Assembly: GCF_041902845.1 (NCBI RefSeq)
Contig: NZ_CP159486.1
Location: 1,674,001-1,738,000 of the forward strand
Direction: 5' to 3'
Source: Limibacterium fermenti
GTDB lineage: Bacteria; Bacteroidota; Bacteroidia; Bacteroidales; Dysgonomonadaceae
Length of the DNA: 64,000 nucleotides
Part shown: in pieces, positions 26,854 through 35,011 of the stretch
How the letters are laid out: the number at the start of each line of letters is the position of its first letter
How positions within the stretch are numbered: the stretch's first letter is position 1
Program-made: the position numbers and the translations under genes
The notes under the pieces: model-generated
What the model saw: the letters and a program-made list of their open reading frames with translations, nothing else
Told to the model about the DNA's origin: nothing
The model's database searches: none

Positions 26854-27537
26854 ATGCAAAGGATTACTCTTTTTGTAGTTTGTTTAAGCGTCTTTTTCAT
26901 CTTTTCGCAAAAAGCTACGTCGCAAATCAAACTTGGCGTAAAGGCTGGAAGTGTTTATTCGGGTCTTACGTCCGAGAGTAAATATACGCCGATAAATGTG
27001 TTCCCTTCTATTGGAGTGATTGGGGAATATGAGTTAAACAACACAGACTGGATAGTGCACGCGGAATTAAAATTCACTCGCAAGGGAGGCACATTATATG
27101 CCCCTTCGGATAATATTCCGGCAGCCGTCATCGACAAGTATGAATATAAATTATCTTATTTGGAATTACCTGTAAGCATCGGTTATTCAATTCTCCTGAA
27201 TACGAATATAAGGCTTGTCCCCCGATTTGGCGGATATTTTGCTTATGGGATTTCAGGGAAAGGGATAATCGAATCGGAGCAATCGCTTGGAAAAAGCGGA
27301 GCTATCGGCATATATAGCTTCGAAGGCAATAAAGGAACACTTCAGGGAAAAGACTTCGATTACCGTCCGTTCAACAGGGCCGATGCGGGCCTCTTTGCAG
27401 GGTGTGATCTTTTTTATAAGAATTTTTTCTTTTCTGTGGATTATATTCATGGGCTAACCCCAATGCAAGAGTATAGTAATTCGGGTAAATTATTACATCG
27501 TAATATTTATTTCTCCGTTGGGGCAATCTTACTTTAA
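26854..27537 (+). CDS. Outer-membrane beta-barrel protein (PorT/OMP_b-brl_2-like)
   Basis: 227 residues from ATG 26854, which gives a clean signal peptide (MQRITLFVVCLSVFFIF to ATSQ); ATG 26824 adds ten residues. The mature part starts IKLGVKAGSVYSGL and alternates beta-strand-like stretches, ending NIYFSVGAILL, typical for an eight-stranded porin-family barrel. It follows the lipoprotein gene closely and is followed by a strong terminator, which separates this operon from the exporter operon. It is too small to be a TolC-like channel. Confidence 0.82.
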   Translation: MQRITLFVVCLSVFFIFSQKATSQIKLGVKAGSVYSGLTSESKYTPINVFPSIGVIGEYELNNTDWIVHAELKFTRKGGTLYAPSDNIPAAVIDKYEYKLSYLELPVSIGYSILLNTNIRLVPRFGGYFAYGISGKGIIESEQSLGKSGAIGIYSFEGNKGTLQGKDFDYRPFNRADAGLFAGCDLFYKNFFFSVDYIHGLTPMQEYSNSGKLLHRNIYFSVGAILL

Positions 27538-27541
27538 TGTG

Positions 27542-27597
27542 ACTTCACCAAACATCCTTTTCGTGATGTTTGGTGAAGTATTTCTCTATTTTTTTTA
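27542..27597 (+). terminator. Strong rho-independent terminator
   Basis: ACTTCACCAAACATC (27542-27556) pairs perfectly with GATGTTTGGTGAAGT (27565-27579), followed by ATTTCTCTATTTTTTTT. Confidence 0.92.
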
Positions 27598-27639
27598 TAG
27601 ATATATGTTCAGAAATTATAAAGTGACAAGTGCAATAAT

Positions 27640-28791
27640 ATGTCTATTCTTCCTCCCGATTATCTAAAAGACAGTCTTCCGGCTTACATCTATAAACACA
27701 CGACGAAATCACAGGCTATTTATTGGGTAGTGCTTGCAGCCGTTACCGTTTGCTTGGTTTCGTTACCGTTTATTTACGTAGATGTTACTGCGCAAGCTGC
27801 CGGCAGGATACGCCCGGTGGAAGAACGTGCGGAAATTAAGTCGCCCGTGTCCGAACGGATAGACAGCGTATATGTAAAGGAGGGGCAAAAAGTAACGAAA
27901 GGAACGGTTCTACTCCATTTCCGAACGGATAATTTTCAGTCCAAAGCCGTATATCTGCAACAACAGTTTACGGATATATCGAATCAACTAAGTGACTTGC
28001 ATCAATTGATAGCAGGTAAAACGCCGGATAAGTTTTCTTCCGGCGTACGCAGGCAGGAGCACGCTTATTATACCAAAAAGAGAAAAGAGTTGGAAACACA
28101 GCTCGAAAAGTGTACCGGCGAATATAACCGGAACAAAAAGTTATATGATAACGAAGTGATTTCCGCCGAGGAATACGAACAGTACTTGTATGCCATGCGT
28201 AACGCGCAAAACGAGTTATCGTCCCTTAGAGACAACCAACTGAGCGTTTGGCAGACGGACTGCAATACCCTAACCTTAAATAGATTGGAGTTACAAAGTT
28301 CGCTCAACCAATTGAAGAAAGACCGCGAGTTTTATTATGTAACGGCTCCGGTGAACGGAACGGTAGAACAATTCATGGGTATTTATAAAGGAAACAATGT
28401 GGCGGCCGGACAAACGATGGGTCTCATCAGCCCCGATTCAACATTGTATGCCGAAGTATATGTCCTGCCACGGAATATAGGCTATCTGCAAAAAGACATG
28501 CCGGTAAATATCCAAATAGAATCGTTCAACTATAATGAATGGGGAACGATTCCGGCGAAAATACGTGAAATATCGTCCGACTTCTATTTCGACTCCAACT
28601 CCAACAGCAGTTATTATAAAGTAAAGTGCGTGCTTGGCAGGGATTATCTCTCCCTTAAAAACGGTACACGGGGATATTTAAAGAAAGGTATGACGGTGCA
28701 GGCGCATTTTGTCCTGACACGCAGAAGCCTTTTCCAATTGCTTTACCAGAAAATGGACAGTTGGATGAATCCCTCACAGTATCAGTCGTAA
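27640..28791 (+). CDS. HlyD-family peptide-export adaptor
   Basis: 383 residues, a periplasmic membrane-fusion protein. One N-terminal membrane segment (about 29-48), a split biotinyl-lipoyl domain (GRIRPVEERAEIKSPVSERI and VTAPVNGTVEQFMGIYKGNN, both near but within limits of the hairpin), a coiled-coil hairpin of about 110 residues and a beta-barrel region. It couples the inner-membrane ABC transporter encoded next to an outer-membrane channel not found in this window. First gene of the exporter operon, 41 bases before the transporter. Confidence 0.92.
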   Translation: MSILPPDYLKDSLPAYIYKHTTKSQAIYWVVLAAVTVCLVSLPFIYVDVTAQAAGRIRPVEERAEIKSPVSERIDSVYVKEGQKVTKGTVLLHFRTDNFQSKAVYLQQQFTDISNQLSDLHQLIAGKTPDKFSSGVRRQEHAYYTKKRKELETQLEKCTGEYNRNKKLYDNEVISAEEYEQYLYAMRNAQNELSSLRDNQLSVWQTDCNTLTLNRLELQSSLNQLKKDREFYYVTAPVNGTVEQFMGIYKGNNVAAGQTMGLISPDSTLYAEVYVLPRNIGYLQKDMPVNIQIESFNYNEWGTIPAKIREISSDFYFDSNSNSSYYKVKCVLGRDYLSLKNGTRGYLKKGMTVQAHFVLTRRSLFQLLYQKMDSWMNPSQYQS

Positions 28792-28832
28792 CGGCCAACA
28801 TGCTTCGCGATAGCCATTGAAACGATATCCAA

Positions 28833-31001
28833 ATGAAAAAAGGAATAAAAATAAAACAACACGACATTACCGACTGCGGCGCGGCTTGCCTTGCTTCGGT
28901 CGCCGCTCATTTCGGATTGCGTTTTCCCATAGCCAAAATACGGCAGTATGCTTTTACCGATAAAAAAGGTACGAACCTGTTGGGATTGATACAGGCAGGA
29001 AAGAAAATCGGCATCAATTGCAAAGGGGTGAAAGGCGACTACGATACATTGGTTAAATTCAGCCCTTTTCCTGTCATCGCCCATATTGTGGTGAAAGAAG
29101 CGTTGAATCATTTTGTGGTGTTGTATCATGCAACGGATAAGCAGGTCATCCTGATGGATCCGGCCGACGGGAAAATACATAAAAAGACAAGGGAAGAATT
29201 CGAAAAAGAATGGACCGGTATTTTACTTCTTACCGAAAAAGACGTGTCGTTTCAGAAAGGGCGTTACACCAAAAGCCTTTTCCTCCGTTTTTTTGAACTT
29301 TTGCTTCCGCATAAAAGCATGATGTTTCAGGCGCTTTTCGGAGCCGTCATGTTCAGCATATTGGGATTATCGACTTCGGTATATGTAGGGAAGATAACCG
29401 ATTATGTATTGATCGACAAGAATTATAATCTATTGCACCTGATGGGGATCATCATGGTTTTCATTATCATTCTGCGCACGTTTATCGGTTCGATGAAAAG
29501 TATTCTGGCATTGCGTACGGGGCAGCATATCGATGCGGTGCTGATATTGGGATATTATAAACACTTGCTCACACTGCCGCAACAGTTCTTCGACAGCATG
29601 CGGGTAGGGGAAATTATTTCGAGGGTGGGCGACGCGGTGAAGATACGCAACTTCATCAATAATGCTTCCATCGACTTGGCCGTGAATACCATGATTTTGC
29701 TTTTCACGTTGTGCGTGATGTTTGTCTACTCCTGGCAACTGGCATTGATCACTTTGGCCTCGGCGCCTTTGTTTGCACTGATATATATTGCGTTTAACAA
29801 ACTCAACAAAAAATATCAACGCCGGATTATGGAAACCAATGCCGACTTGGAAAGCCAACTGGTAGAGTCGGTCAATTCCATGAACACCATCAAGCGGTTC
29901 GGCATTGAAGATTACGCGAATATAAAAACCGAAACACGTTTTGTAAGGCTTATCCGTAATACGTTTAAAAGCATTTACGGCGCCATTATTGCGCAAAACG
30001 GCATTCAGTTCGTATCGTCGGCGATAACCGTAGCCGTGCTGTGGGCCGGGAGCGATTTGGTTATTCAACAACACATCACGCCCGGTACGTTGATGGTTTT
30101 CTATTCGTTGGTAGGGTATGTAGTCACCCCCGTCGGATCGTTGATCTCGGCTAATCAAACGGTGCAGGATGCGATGATCGCCGCCGACCGGTTGTTTCAG
30201 ATCATGGATTTGGAGAGGGAGGAAGAAGAGCTGAATACTAAAATCACGCTTTTTCCTTCTATGGTCGGCGACATTACATTGGAAAACGTGAATTTCCGAT
30301 ATGGAAGCCGCAAGCAGGTTTTCGAATCGTTGAGCATTACCATCCCCAAGGGAAAAACCACCGCCATCGTCGGGGAAAGCGGCTCGGGAAAGACGACGTT
30401 GATATCCCTGCTTCAAAACATTTATCCCATACAATCCGGTAAAATAAAAATCGGGAATTACAATATCAATCAAATCAGTAACGAAAGTTTACGGAAGAGC
30501 ATCAGTACCGTGCCGCAACATATAGAGTTGTTCGCCGGTTCCATCATCGAAAATATCGCTTTGGGAGACATGGCTCCCGATATTCAACGAATCACGGAAA
30601 TAAGCAGCCGGTTGGGATTGAATGATTTTATCGAGGGGCTACCCAACGGATTCATGACGTATATCGGTGAACACGGTGCGACCCTTTCGGGCGGCGAACG
30701 ACAGCGTATTGCCGTGGCAAGGGCTATTTATAAGAAGCCGGAAGTGCTGATTTTCGATGAAGCGACTTCCTCGCTCGACTCGATATCGGAACGATTTGTC
30801 AAACAAACGCTTTCCGACTTGGCAAAGGAGGGAAAGACCATTATTATGATCGCACACAGGTTGAGTACTATACGGGATGCCGATTTGATTATTGTGCTGG
30901 AGAAGGGTAAGCTGGTGGAGGCTGGTTCACATGAAGATCTCTATAAGAACGACAGCGTATATACCCGTTTGTGGAACGAACAGTTCAATGTAATACGATA
31001 A
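28833..31001 (+). CDS. Peptidase-containing ABC transporter (C39 bacteriocin processing/export)
   Basis: 722 residues in three parts. The N-terminal C39 peptidase (1-130) has Gln9, Cys15 (DITDCGAACLA), His93 (ALNHFVVLY) and Asp109 (ILMDPADG), so the catalytic set is intact. The membrane domain spans about 160-430. The ATPase domain has Walker A GESGSGKTT, signature LSGGERQR, Walker B VLIFDEATSS and the switch AHRLST. Such transporters cut leaders after Gly-Gly and export the rest. It is the only complete one here and serves, by inference, all the GG peptides between 25 and 40 kb. The HTH gene follows after 27 bases. Confidence 0.95.
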   Translation: MKKGIKIKQHDITDCGAACLASVAAHFGLRFPIAKIRQYAFTDKKGTNLLGLIQAGKKIGINCKGVKGDYDTLVKFSPFPVIAHIVVKEALNHFVVLYHATDKQVILMDPADGKIHKKTREEFEKEWTGILLLTEKDVSFQKGRYTKSLFLRFFELLLPHKSMMFQALFGAVMFSILGLSTSVYVGKITDYVLIDKNYNLLHLMGIIMVFIIILRTFIGSMKSILALRTGQHIDAVLILGYYKHLLTLPQQFFDSMRVGEIISRVGDAVKIRNFINNASIDLAVNTMILLFTLCVMFVYSWQLALITLASAPLFALIYIAFNKLNKKYQRRIMETNADLESQLVESVNSMNTIKRFGIEDYANIKTETRFVRLIRNTFKSIYGAIIAQNGIQFVSSAITVAVLWAGSDLVIQQHITPGTLMVFYSLVGYVVTPVGSLISANQTVQDAMIAADRLFQIMDLEREEEELNTKITLFPSMVGDITLENVNFRYGSRKQVFESLSITIPKGKTTAIVGESGSGKTTLISLLQNIYPIQSGKIKIGNYNINQISNESLRKSISTVPQHIELFAGSIIENIALGDMAPDIQRITEISSRLGLNDFIEGLPNGFMTYIGEHGATLSGGERQRIAVARAIYKKPEVLIFDEATSSLDSISERFVKQTLSDLAKEGKTIIMIAHRLSTIRDADLIIVLEKGKLVEAGSHEDLYKNDSVYTRLWNEQFNVIR

Positions 31002-31028
31002 GCGATAATTTAATAATTCCTTACAGTT

Positions 31029-31361
31029 ATGACACTTTTTCAACAAATAGAACGCATTCGATATATTCATCGGTTAATCCGTACCGAATCGACAGGATGT
31101 CCGGACAGGCTTGCCGGCCGGGTGCATTTGAGCCGGAGGCAACTGTATAATATTCTGGAAGAAATCAAAGACATGGGTGCGGACATAAAATATAGTCGTT
31201 CGCGTGAGACTTTTTATTATGCAAACCCTTTTGTGTTTCAGATAGAAATAGAGATCAAAATCCTTCCGGATGCAGAATTGGCAAAATATTACGCCGGAAG
31301 TCGCATTTTTTTGCTTCCGTGCAAGGAAACTGCACGGAGTACCTTTACTTTTGCTATGTAA
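31029..31361 (+). CDS. Helix-turn-helix protein, candidate regulator of the peptide array
   Basis: 110 residues. The N-terminal half is a winged-helix HTH_11-like domain (RIRYIHRLIRTESTGCPDRL followed by RVHLSRRQLYNILEEI and DIKYSRSRETFYY). The last part, from about FLLPCKETARSTFTFAM, is encoded by the CCGTGCA palindrome and the promoter of the next peptide, so regulatory DNA and coding sequence overlap. Pieces of this gene's 3' half recur at 36256, 38941 and 41201. It probably shares the exporter transcript. Binding to the palindrome is inferred from co-duplication and proximity, not shown. Confidence 0.75.
   Translation: MTLFQQIERIRYIHRLIRTESTGCPDRLAGRVHLSRRQLYNILEEIKDMGADIKYSRSRETFYYANPFVFQIEIEIKILPDAELAKYYAGSRIFLLPCKETARSTFTFAM
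31317..31353 (+). promoter_or_regulatory. Palindrome promoter, array copy A
   Basis: CCGTGCA (31317-31323), 7-base loop, TGCACGG (31331-31337), 8 bases, TACTTTTG (31346-31353). The palindrome takes the place of the -33 element. The whole site lies inside the 3' end of the HTH gene. Confidence 0.85.
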
Positions 31362-31403
31362 ATTAAGAGGTGCACAAAATGATTTACAACAAACAATTTT
31401 AGT

Positions 31404-31433
31404 ATGAACAAATTAAAAAGTATTTTTGTATGA
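31404..31433 (+). CDS. Nine-codon upstream ORF coupled to the peptide start
   Basis: ATG AAC AAA TTA ... GTA TGA encodes MNKLKSIFV; its TGA overlaps the ATG of the GG peptide (ATGA). The same frame is kept at the matching place in four more array copies (MNKLKCIFV, MNKLKRIFA, MNNLKTIFV, MNNLKRIFA). A possible translational coupling or attenuation element. Confidence 0.45.
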   Translation: MNKLKSIFV

Positions 31434-31578
31434 AAAATTTAGAATTTAGTGAGCTAAGCGTTCAGGAATTGGAAAAAGTGGAAGGGGGCACCCTATTATT
31501 GGAGCAGCAGCTCTTGTCCTAGCTTTTTTTGTATTTGGGTATGGAGTAGGTAAAGACAGAGCGAATGCTGATAGGTGA
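31430..31578 (+). pseudogene. GG-leader peptide 1, frameshifted at the Gly-Gly site
   Basis: The leader MKNLEFSELSVQELEKVEGG is intact. As written the frame then reads TLLLEQQLLS and stops at 31522. If the G5 run at 31484-31488 had six G, the frame would continue as HPIIGAAALVLAFFVFGYG followed by VGKDRANADR, ending at TGA 31576. That core looks like other hydrophobic GG peptides (compare the 39158 peptide). So this is either a homopolymer slip, an on/off switch, or a sequencing error, exactly at the cleavage point. First gene after palindrome copy A. Confidence 0.65.
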
Positions 31579-31598
31579 AATAATTATAAATGCTGATT

Positions 31599-31769
31599 AT
31601 GGTAGAAACTTTGAATTTCACAGGATTCCAACCTTTGGAAGCTGAATTTTTAAATAAGATTGATGGAGGAAGTATTTCTTCTAAAAGCCTAAGGTTGGGT
31701 ATTGTTTTAACGTTGTTATCTCCAGTTACTGGAGTTGGTTATTGGTTTGGATATTTTGTAAACTCATGA
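31599..31769 (+). CDS. GG-leader peptide 2
   Basis: 56 residues from ATG 31599; ATG 31590 in frame adds MLI. The leader ends EFLNKIDGG. The predicted mature peptide has 32 residues, starts SISSKSLRLGIVLTLL and ends GYWFGYFVNS: basic at the front, hydrophobic after, with no Cys. A membrane-active peptide would look like this. Its stop codon overlaps the start of a small membrane protein (ATGA), pairing the two for translation, the usual arrangement of a bacteriocin with its immunity protein. Confidence 0.75.
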   Translation: MVETLNFTGFQPLEAEFLNKIDGGSISSKSLRLGIVLTLLSPVTGVGYWFGYFVNS

Positions 31770-31897
31770 ATACAGTATTATTGGTTATAGCATTATGTTT
31801 AATATCTATAGCTTCTTTTATTAAAAATAAGAAGATTAAATATGTATTATTTGCATGTTCTATAATTTTATCTATTTTGAGTTTATTTATATCATAA
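31766..31897 (+). CDS. Small two-segment membrane protein, probable immunity protein
   Basis: 43 residues: MNTVLLVIALCLISIASF is one membrane segment, IKNKKIKY a basic loop, VLFACSIILSILSLFIS a second. It overlaps the stop of GG peptide 2 by 4 bases and precedes GG peptide 3 by 15 bases. Size, topology and coupling match immunity proteins of class II bacteriocins, but no sequence family is recognisable, so the role is inferred from context. Confidence 0.6.
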   Translation: MNTVLLVIALCLISIASFIKNKKIKYVLFACSIILSILSLFIS

Positions 31898-31912
31898 AGA
31901 TTTATACGTAAT

Positions 31913-32050
31913 ATGAAAAAAAATGAATCATTCAATTCTTTTCAGGCAATAGAGATTACCGAATTGGAACAAATTAATGGTGGATCAATAGTGGAAACGA
32001 TTAAATTTCTTATAGAAGTTATTAAGAATCCCCTCACTCCCTGGCTATAA
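31913..32050 (+). CDS. GG-leader peptide 3
   Basis: 45 residues. Leader ends ITELEQINGG; the mature part is 21 residues, SIVETIKFLIEVIKN followed by PLTPWL, an amphipathic helix with a Pro/Trp tail. No Cys. It lies 15 bases after the small membrane protein and 24 bases before GG peptide 4, and the two short peptides could act together as a two-peptide system. That pairing is inference. Confidence 0.75.
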   Translation: MKKNESFNSFQAIEITELEQINGGSIVETIKFLIEVIKNPLTPWL

Positions 32051-32074
32051 AGTGTAGTTTAAAAATAGAAGCAA

Positions 32075-32206
32075 ATGAAAAATTTTGAATTTCAAACACT
32101 AAATGTAGACGAAATGGAATCCGTTTCAGGAGGATTAACTATTCCGGTTTTACCTATAAAATTTGCTTTATGGATTGTTGAGAAGGTTGTTAAAGCATTG
32201 CAGTAA
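32075..32206 (+). CDS. GG-leader peptide 4
   Basis: 43 residues. Leader MKNFEFQTLNVDEMESVSGG, mature part of 23 residues starting LTIPVLPIKFALWIV and ending EKVVKALQ: hydrophobic then amphipathic and basic. It is the last gene of the first cassette and is followed after 60 bases by a terminator. The MKNxEF start shared with peptides 1, 5 and 7 shows common descent of the leaders while the cores are unrelated. Confidence 0.78.
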   Translation: MKNFEFQTLNVDEMESVSGGLTIPVLPIKFALWIVEKVVKALQ

Positions 32207-32266
32207 CATCAAAAATCAACGATGTACAATTAGCTTATAGTTTAGTCAAATAACTATTTTTTCGCT

Positions 32267-32303
32267 ACTTTGGAAGTTAATCTTCCAAAGTTGATATTTT
32301 TTT
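32267..32303 (+). terminator. Terminator of the first peptide cassette
   Basis: ACTTTGGAAG (32267-32276) pairs perfectly with CTTCCAAAGT (32282-32291), followed by TGATATTTTTTT. The next 170 bases to 32486 hold no convincing gene. Confidence 0.88.
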
Positions 32304-32486
32304 ATAGATTTAATTTGTTGATATAGCATATTTCTCAATTTAAAACATTTTTCAAATATTTACTTTCCACCTTCTTTTATGAAAATTGGCGTTTGTACTT
32401 ATAACGTCTCCTCTGACGACGGTCAACTCGAACTATTTCGAGACCTCAAATCTTAACGGGATAGTAGTGTGCAAATTTTTTTGCGT

Positions 32487-32523
32487 CCGTGCAAGGAAAG
32501 TGCACGGAGTACCTTTACTTTTG
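32487..32523 (+). promoter_or_regulatory. Palindrome promoter, array copy B
   Basis: CCGTGCA (32487-32493), 7 bases, TGCACGG (32501-32507), 8 bases, TACTTTTG (32516-32523). Only the last few bases of the HTH gene fragment precede it. The leader to ATG 32601 matches copy A and includes the 9-codon frame MNKLKCIFV. Confidence 0.87.
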
Positions 32524-32600
32524 TGATGTAAATGAAGATGTGCACAAAATGAATTTACAACAAACAAAATTAGTATGAACAAATTAAAATGTATTTTTGT

Positions 32601-32783
32601 ATGAAAAATCTGGAATTTAGTGAGCTAAGAGCTCAAGATTTGGAAGAAGTGAACGGAGGAGGAGCCGTTGGCCCGGCTCTTTCGTATTATGCGAATTCAT
32701 CTGAAATAGAAGCCGGACGTCAAGTATTAGCAGACGCGGGCGATTTTATAGTTGGTTTTGTGAAAGGATTATTTAATTTATAA
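32601..32783 (+). CDS. GG-leader peptide 5
   Basis: 60 residues from ATG 32601, which overlaps the stop of the upstream 9-codon frame. Leader MKNLEFSELRAQDLEEVNGG; the mature peptide has 40 residues, starts GAVGPALSYYANSSEIEAG and ends DFIVGFVKGLFNL, with a polar acidic middle and a hydrophobic C-terminus. No Cys. First gene of the second cassette, followed after 10 bases by GG peptide 6. Confidence 0.85.
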   Translation: MKNLEFSELRAQDLEEVNGGGAVGPALSYYANSSEIEAGRQVLADAGDFIVGFVKGLFNL

Positions 32784-32793
32784 ATAACAAGAG

Positions 32794-32958
32794 ATGAAAG
32801 AATTAAATAAGTGTGAATTAGTAGAAGTTTATGGCGGAAGTGAAGAATCCTATAACGCTGGATATAAATTAGGGAGCAATCTCCGAAATGCAATTGATGG
32901 TGTGGCCGTTATAAGTTTTTTAGTGTTTGTTGCTTCGCGTGGAAGAGTAAAATTGTAA
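32794..32958 (+). CDS. GG-leader peptide 6 (short leader)
   Basis: 54 residues. The leader is only 15 residues (MKELNKCELVEVYGG), shorter than the others but with the same Glu/Val-rich GG ending. The mature part of 39 residues starts SEESYNAGYKLGSNLRNAI and ends VFVASRGRVKL, with a GxxLG motif and a hydrophobic segment, reminiscent of two-peptide bacteriocin partners. It lies 10 bases after peptide 5; the two may be partners. A CPBP protease gene follows after 68 bases. Confidence 0.7.
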   Translation: MKELNKCELVEVYGGSEESYNAGYKLGSNLRNAIDGVAVISFLVFVASRGRVKL

Positions 32959-33026
32959 ATCGGAAATGATTAGAGAGAGGGCTTCATTAAAAGTATGCTC
33001 TCTCTTAATCCCTTCTTTCAGTTGAT

Positions 33027-33698
33027 ATGGAAATAAATATAGTAAATGATTTTTATACGAATTCCGACAAAAAGAGATTGCCTAAAAAGAAGATTATAGC
33101 AAAAGGAATATCGTTTTATTTACTTGCGCTGTTTCTTGTATTGGTCTCTCTTGGTTTGTTGTATTTTATTCTGAAATTAACCGATATCGATACGCATCAA
33201 TTTCAACCGGTAGATTCAAAAACTCTTAAGATCTCCGATTCTATTTGGTTTATTGTCTTGATAGGTCCTATCATGGAAGAAATTGGATTCCGTTTGGGAT
33301 TATCCTTTCGGAAAAGGGATATGATGGTATCTTTTCCGGTTTTTGTATTTATTGCGATGAGCATTTTTTCCGGTGATTACCTGCACTTTCTCATTCCTAA
33401 AATAGGTGTCAGTATCCTCTTATTCCTTTTTATCTATCTTTTACCTGAGCATCTATTCGGGAAATATAAAATAAAGTACGGATCAAAAATCATAATAGGA
33501 ATGACCTTTCTTTTTGCATTGGCTCATTTGGTGAATTTTAAACTCAATATGGTTTTTCTCCCGATCTACCTATTACTATGTTTACCCCAATTAATTATGG
33601 GAATGACTTTTACCTATTTCAGACTGAACCTCGGATTCCTGTACGCCATAAGCGCCCATATCTTAATTAATAGTCTCTCTGTATTACTTCCATCTTAA
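33027..33698 (+). CDS. CPBP-family intramembrane metalloprotease
   Basis: 223 residues with about seven hydrophobic segments. Motif 1 is EEIGFR (Glu84, Glu85, Arg89), motif 2 is FALAH with His167, motif 3 is AHILIN with His211 and Asn215. CPBP (Abi) proteases in bacteriocin loci protect the producer or process peptides. The three motifs are complete, so it is likely active. It lies in the second cassette, directly after GG peptides 5 and 6. A second, degenerate CPBP protein is at 41428. Confidence 0.88.
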   Translation: MEINIVNDFYTNSDKKRLPKKKIIAKGISFYLLALFLVLVSLGLLYFILKLTDIDTHQFQPVDSKTLKISDSIWFIVLIGPIMEEIGFRLGLSFRKRDMMVSFPVFVFIAMSIFSGDYLHFLIPKIGVSILLFLFIYLLPEHLFGKYKIKYGSKIIIGMTFLFALAHLVNFKLNMVFLPIYLLLCLPQLIMGMTFTYFRLNLGFLYAISAHILINSLSVLLPS

Positions 33699-33743
33699 AA
33701 GTTCTCTAGTGAATCGGAAAAAACAAAATCACCTCTTCAAAAG

Positions 33744-33753
33744 GTTATATAAC
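33744..33753. promoter_or_regulatory. GTTATATAAC palindrome
   Basis: The same 10-base palindrome forms the core of the operator-like repeats at 18388-18419 and 25247-25293. Here it lies 122 bases upstream of the 33875 gene. The flanking arms are not conserved. Confidence 0.35.
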
Positions 33754-33874
33754 TTGCATGCTTATGGATTTCACGCAATAAATAATCTTTCTCCGTTTAT
33801 CATTATTTAGTTATACAAACACCTTGGGATATAAGAGTTTTACTAATGAATGTATCGATATAATAAATGAAAAT

Positions 33875-34831
33875 ATGAAAATCAACTTTTTATTATTTGC
33901 ATGCTTCCTATTCCCCATTTCTTCGGTATTCTCTCAACAGCCGTTTACCGTTGAAGTAAAGAATTCAGTGCAAGAGGTTTTGTCCTATGCTGAAATATTC
34001 ATTCCTCAAAAAACTCATAAAGTTGGAACGAAAGAAGGAACACTTGCTTTTCCGGAAGATCTTATTCAGGAAGGAGATTCCATCATTGTTCGCTATTTAG
34101 GATATGAAACAAAAAGAATAGCAGTGAGCCGTGAAATGATAAATGCCGGATATTGTGAAATCTTATTGGATGAAAAGCCTTATCTTCTCGAAGCAGTCGT
34201 CGTCAATCGGAACGATTTAAATGCGGAGGCTTTCTTTAAAAAGAAAAAGAAGAAACTATTGCTGCCTTATTTCCGTGATCATTCGTTTCTTGTCGATTTT
34301 GACTCTGTGGTTTCCGGCGATTCGACTGTTGCCGGACAGAAAACCGGATTTTTTCGCGACGCATATGTTTCTATAGACAGCATCGGATTAAGCTCAGATT
34401 CAGTTGCCAATGAATTGGTGTACAAAGGACTGAAAAGAGGATATGAATTGAATTATCTTTTGGCGGATATCTTTTGCCATGCGAAATACCGGAAAAGGTT
34501 TTACTGCGATTACAAGGGAAAAAGAGACGGATTTGATCTTTGGAGCTTTGCGATTCGTCCGGGGAAAGGTGATTTGTGGCGTTTATCGCTTGGTGATGAA
34601 TTCGTTTGCATGGTGTCGCTCGATGAGAAGGGGTATATTGCCAACATCGAAGCGCAATTAACAAGCCATTCCAATAAATCCGAATCGTATATCCTCAACA
34701 CGGATTATACGCTATTTCGAGAAAAGATCGTCGCTTCCCGCTCTGTATTTAAAATACTCCCTAACGCGGATAACGATGAAGCAAAAGAGTGCGTCATCGT
34801 TATGACGTTCTCCGGCTTTGGGAAATCATAG
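33875..34831 (+). CDS. Secreted protein with carboxypeptidase-like regulatory domain, 3' end disrupted
   Basis: 318 residues from ATG 33875 (signal peptide MKINFLLFACFLFPISSVFS); the upstream extension to 33824 lacks a signal. The N-terminal beta-sandwich is a carboxypeptidase-D regulatory-like domain (QEVLSYAEIFIPQKTH, VRYLGYETKRIAV, ILLDEKPYLLEAVVV), as in the 42170 protein. The frame ends at TAG 34829, at the first of ten consecutive G. Another frame continues after the G run (SMLYASRENIFRKVG to YYIGGIK, ending near 35039) and looks like genuine protein, so the gene is probably broken at its 3' end. Confidence 0.7.
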   Translation: MKINFLLFACFLFPISSVFSQQPFTVEVKNSVQEVLSYAEIFIPQKTHKVGTKEGTLAFPEDLIQEGDSIIVRYLGYETKRIAVSREMINAGYCEILLDEKPYLLEAVVVNRNDLNAEAFFKKKKKKLLLPYFRDHSFLVDFDSVVSGDSTVAGQKTGFFRDAYVSIDSIGLSSDSVANELVYKGLKRGYELNYLLADIFCHAKYRKRFYCDYKGKRDGFDLWSFAIRPGKGDLWRLSLGDEFVCMVSLDEKGYIANIEAQLTSHSNKSESYILNTDYTLFREKIVASRSVFKILPNADNDEAKECVIVMTFSGFGKS

Positions 34832-34840
34832 GGGGGGGGG
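34831..34840 (+). repeat. Poly-G tract of ten
   Basis: Ten consecutive G directly at the stop codon of the 33875 gene. Long mononucleotide runs slip during replication. The TAG uses the first G, so changes in run length alone would not restore the upstream frame. Confidence 0.8.
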
Positions 34841-35011
34841 AGGATATTTATTTACTTCCATGCTATATGCTAGTAGAGAAAATATCTTTCGCAAGGTGGG
34901 CGTTAAAAACATCCTCGAATCCACTGAACATCCCTATGATATCGGCCGGATGGATTCCGTTGAATATTATAGTTGCCCTTTTGGCTGGCCCGGGCGGACT
35001 CTTGCCGGCGC

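Noticed and set aside
29430..30473. 347-codon minus-strand frame across the C39 transporter
   Set aside because: Antisense shadow; the plus-strand transporter has all family motifs.
31317..31353. CCGTGCA palindrome read as a rho-independent terminator of the HTH gene
   Set aside because: The stem is followed by GAGTACC rather than a T run, and the exact spacing to TAnnTTTG in six copies fits an operator better; a dual role is not excluded.
32379..32456. 25-codon frame MKIGVCTYNVSSDDGQLELF... before array copy B
   Set aside because: No GG site, no promoter, no similarity to the peptides; probably chance or a relic.
34831..34840. Poly-G10 as a simple on/off switch of the 33875 gene
   Set aside because: The TAG stop uses the first G, so run-length change alone cannot open the frame.
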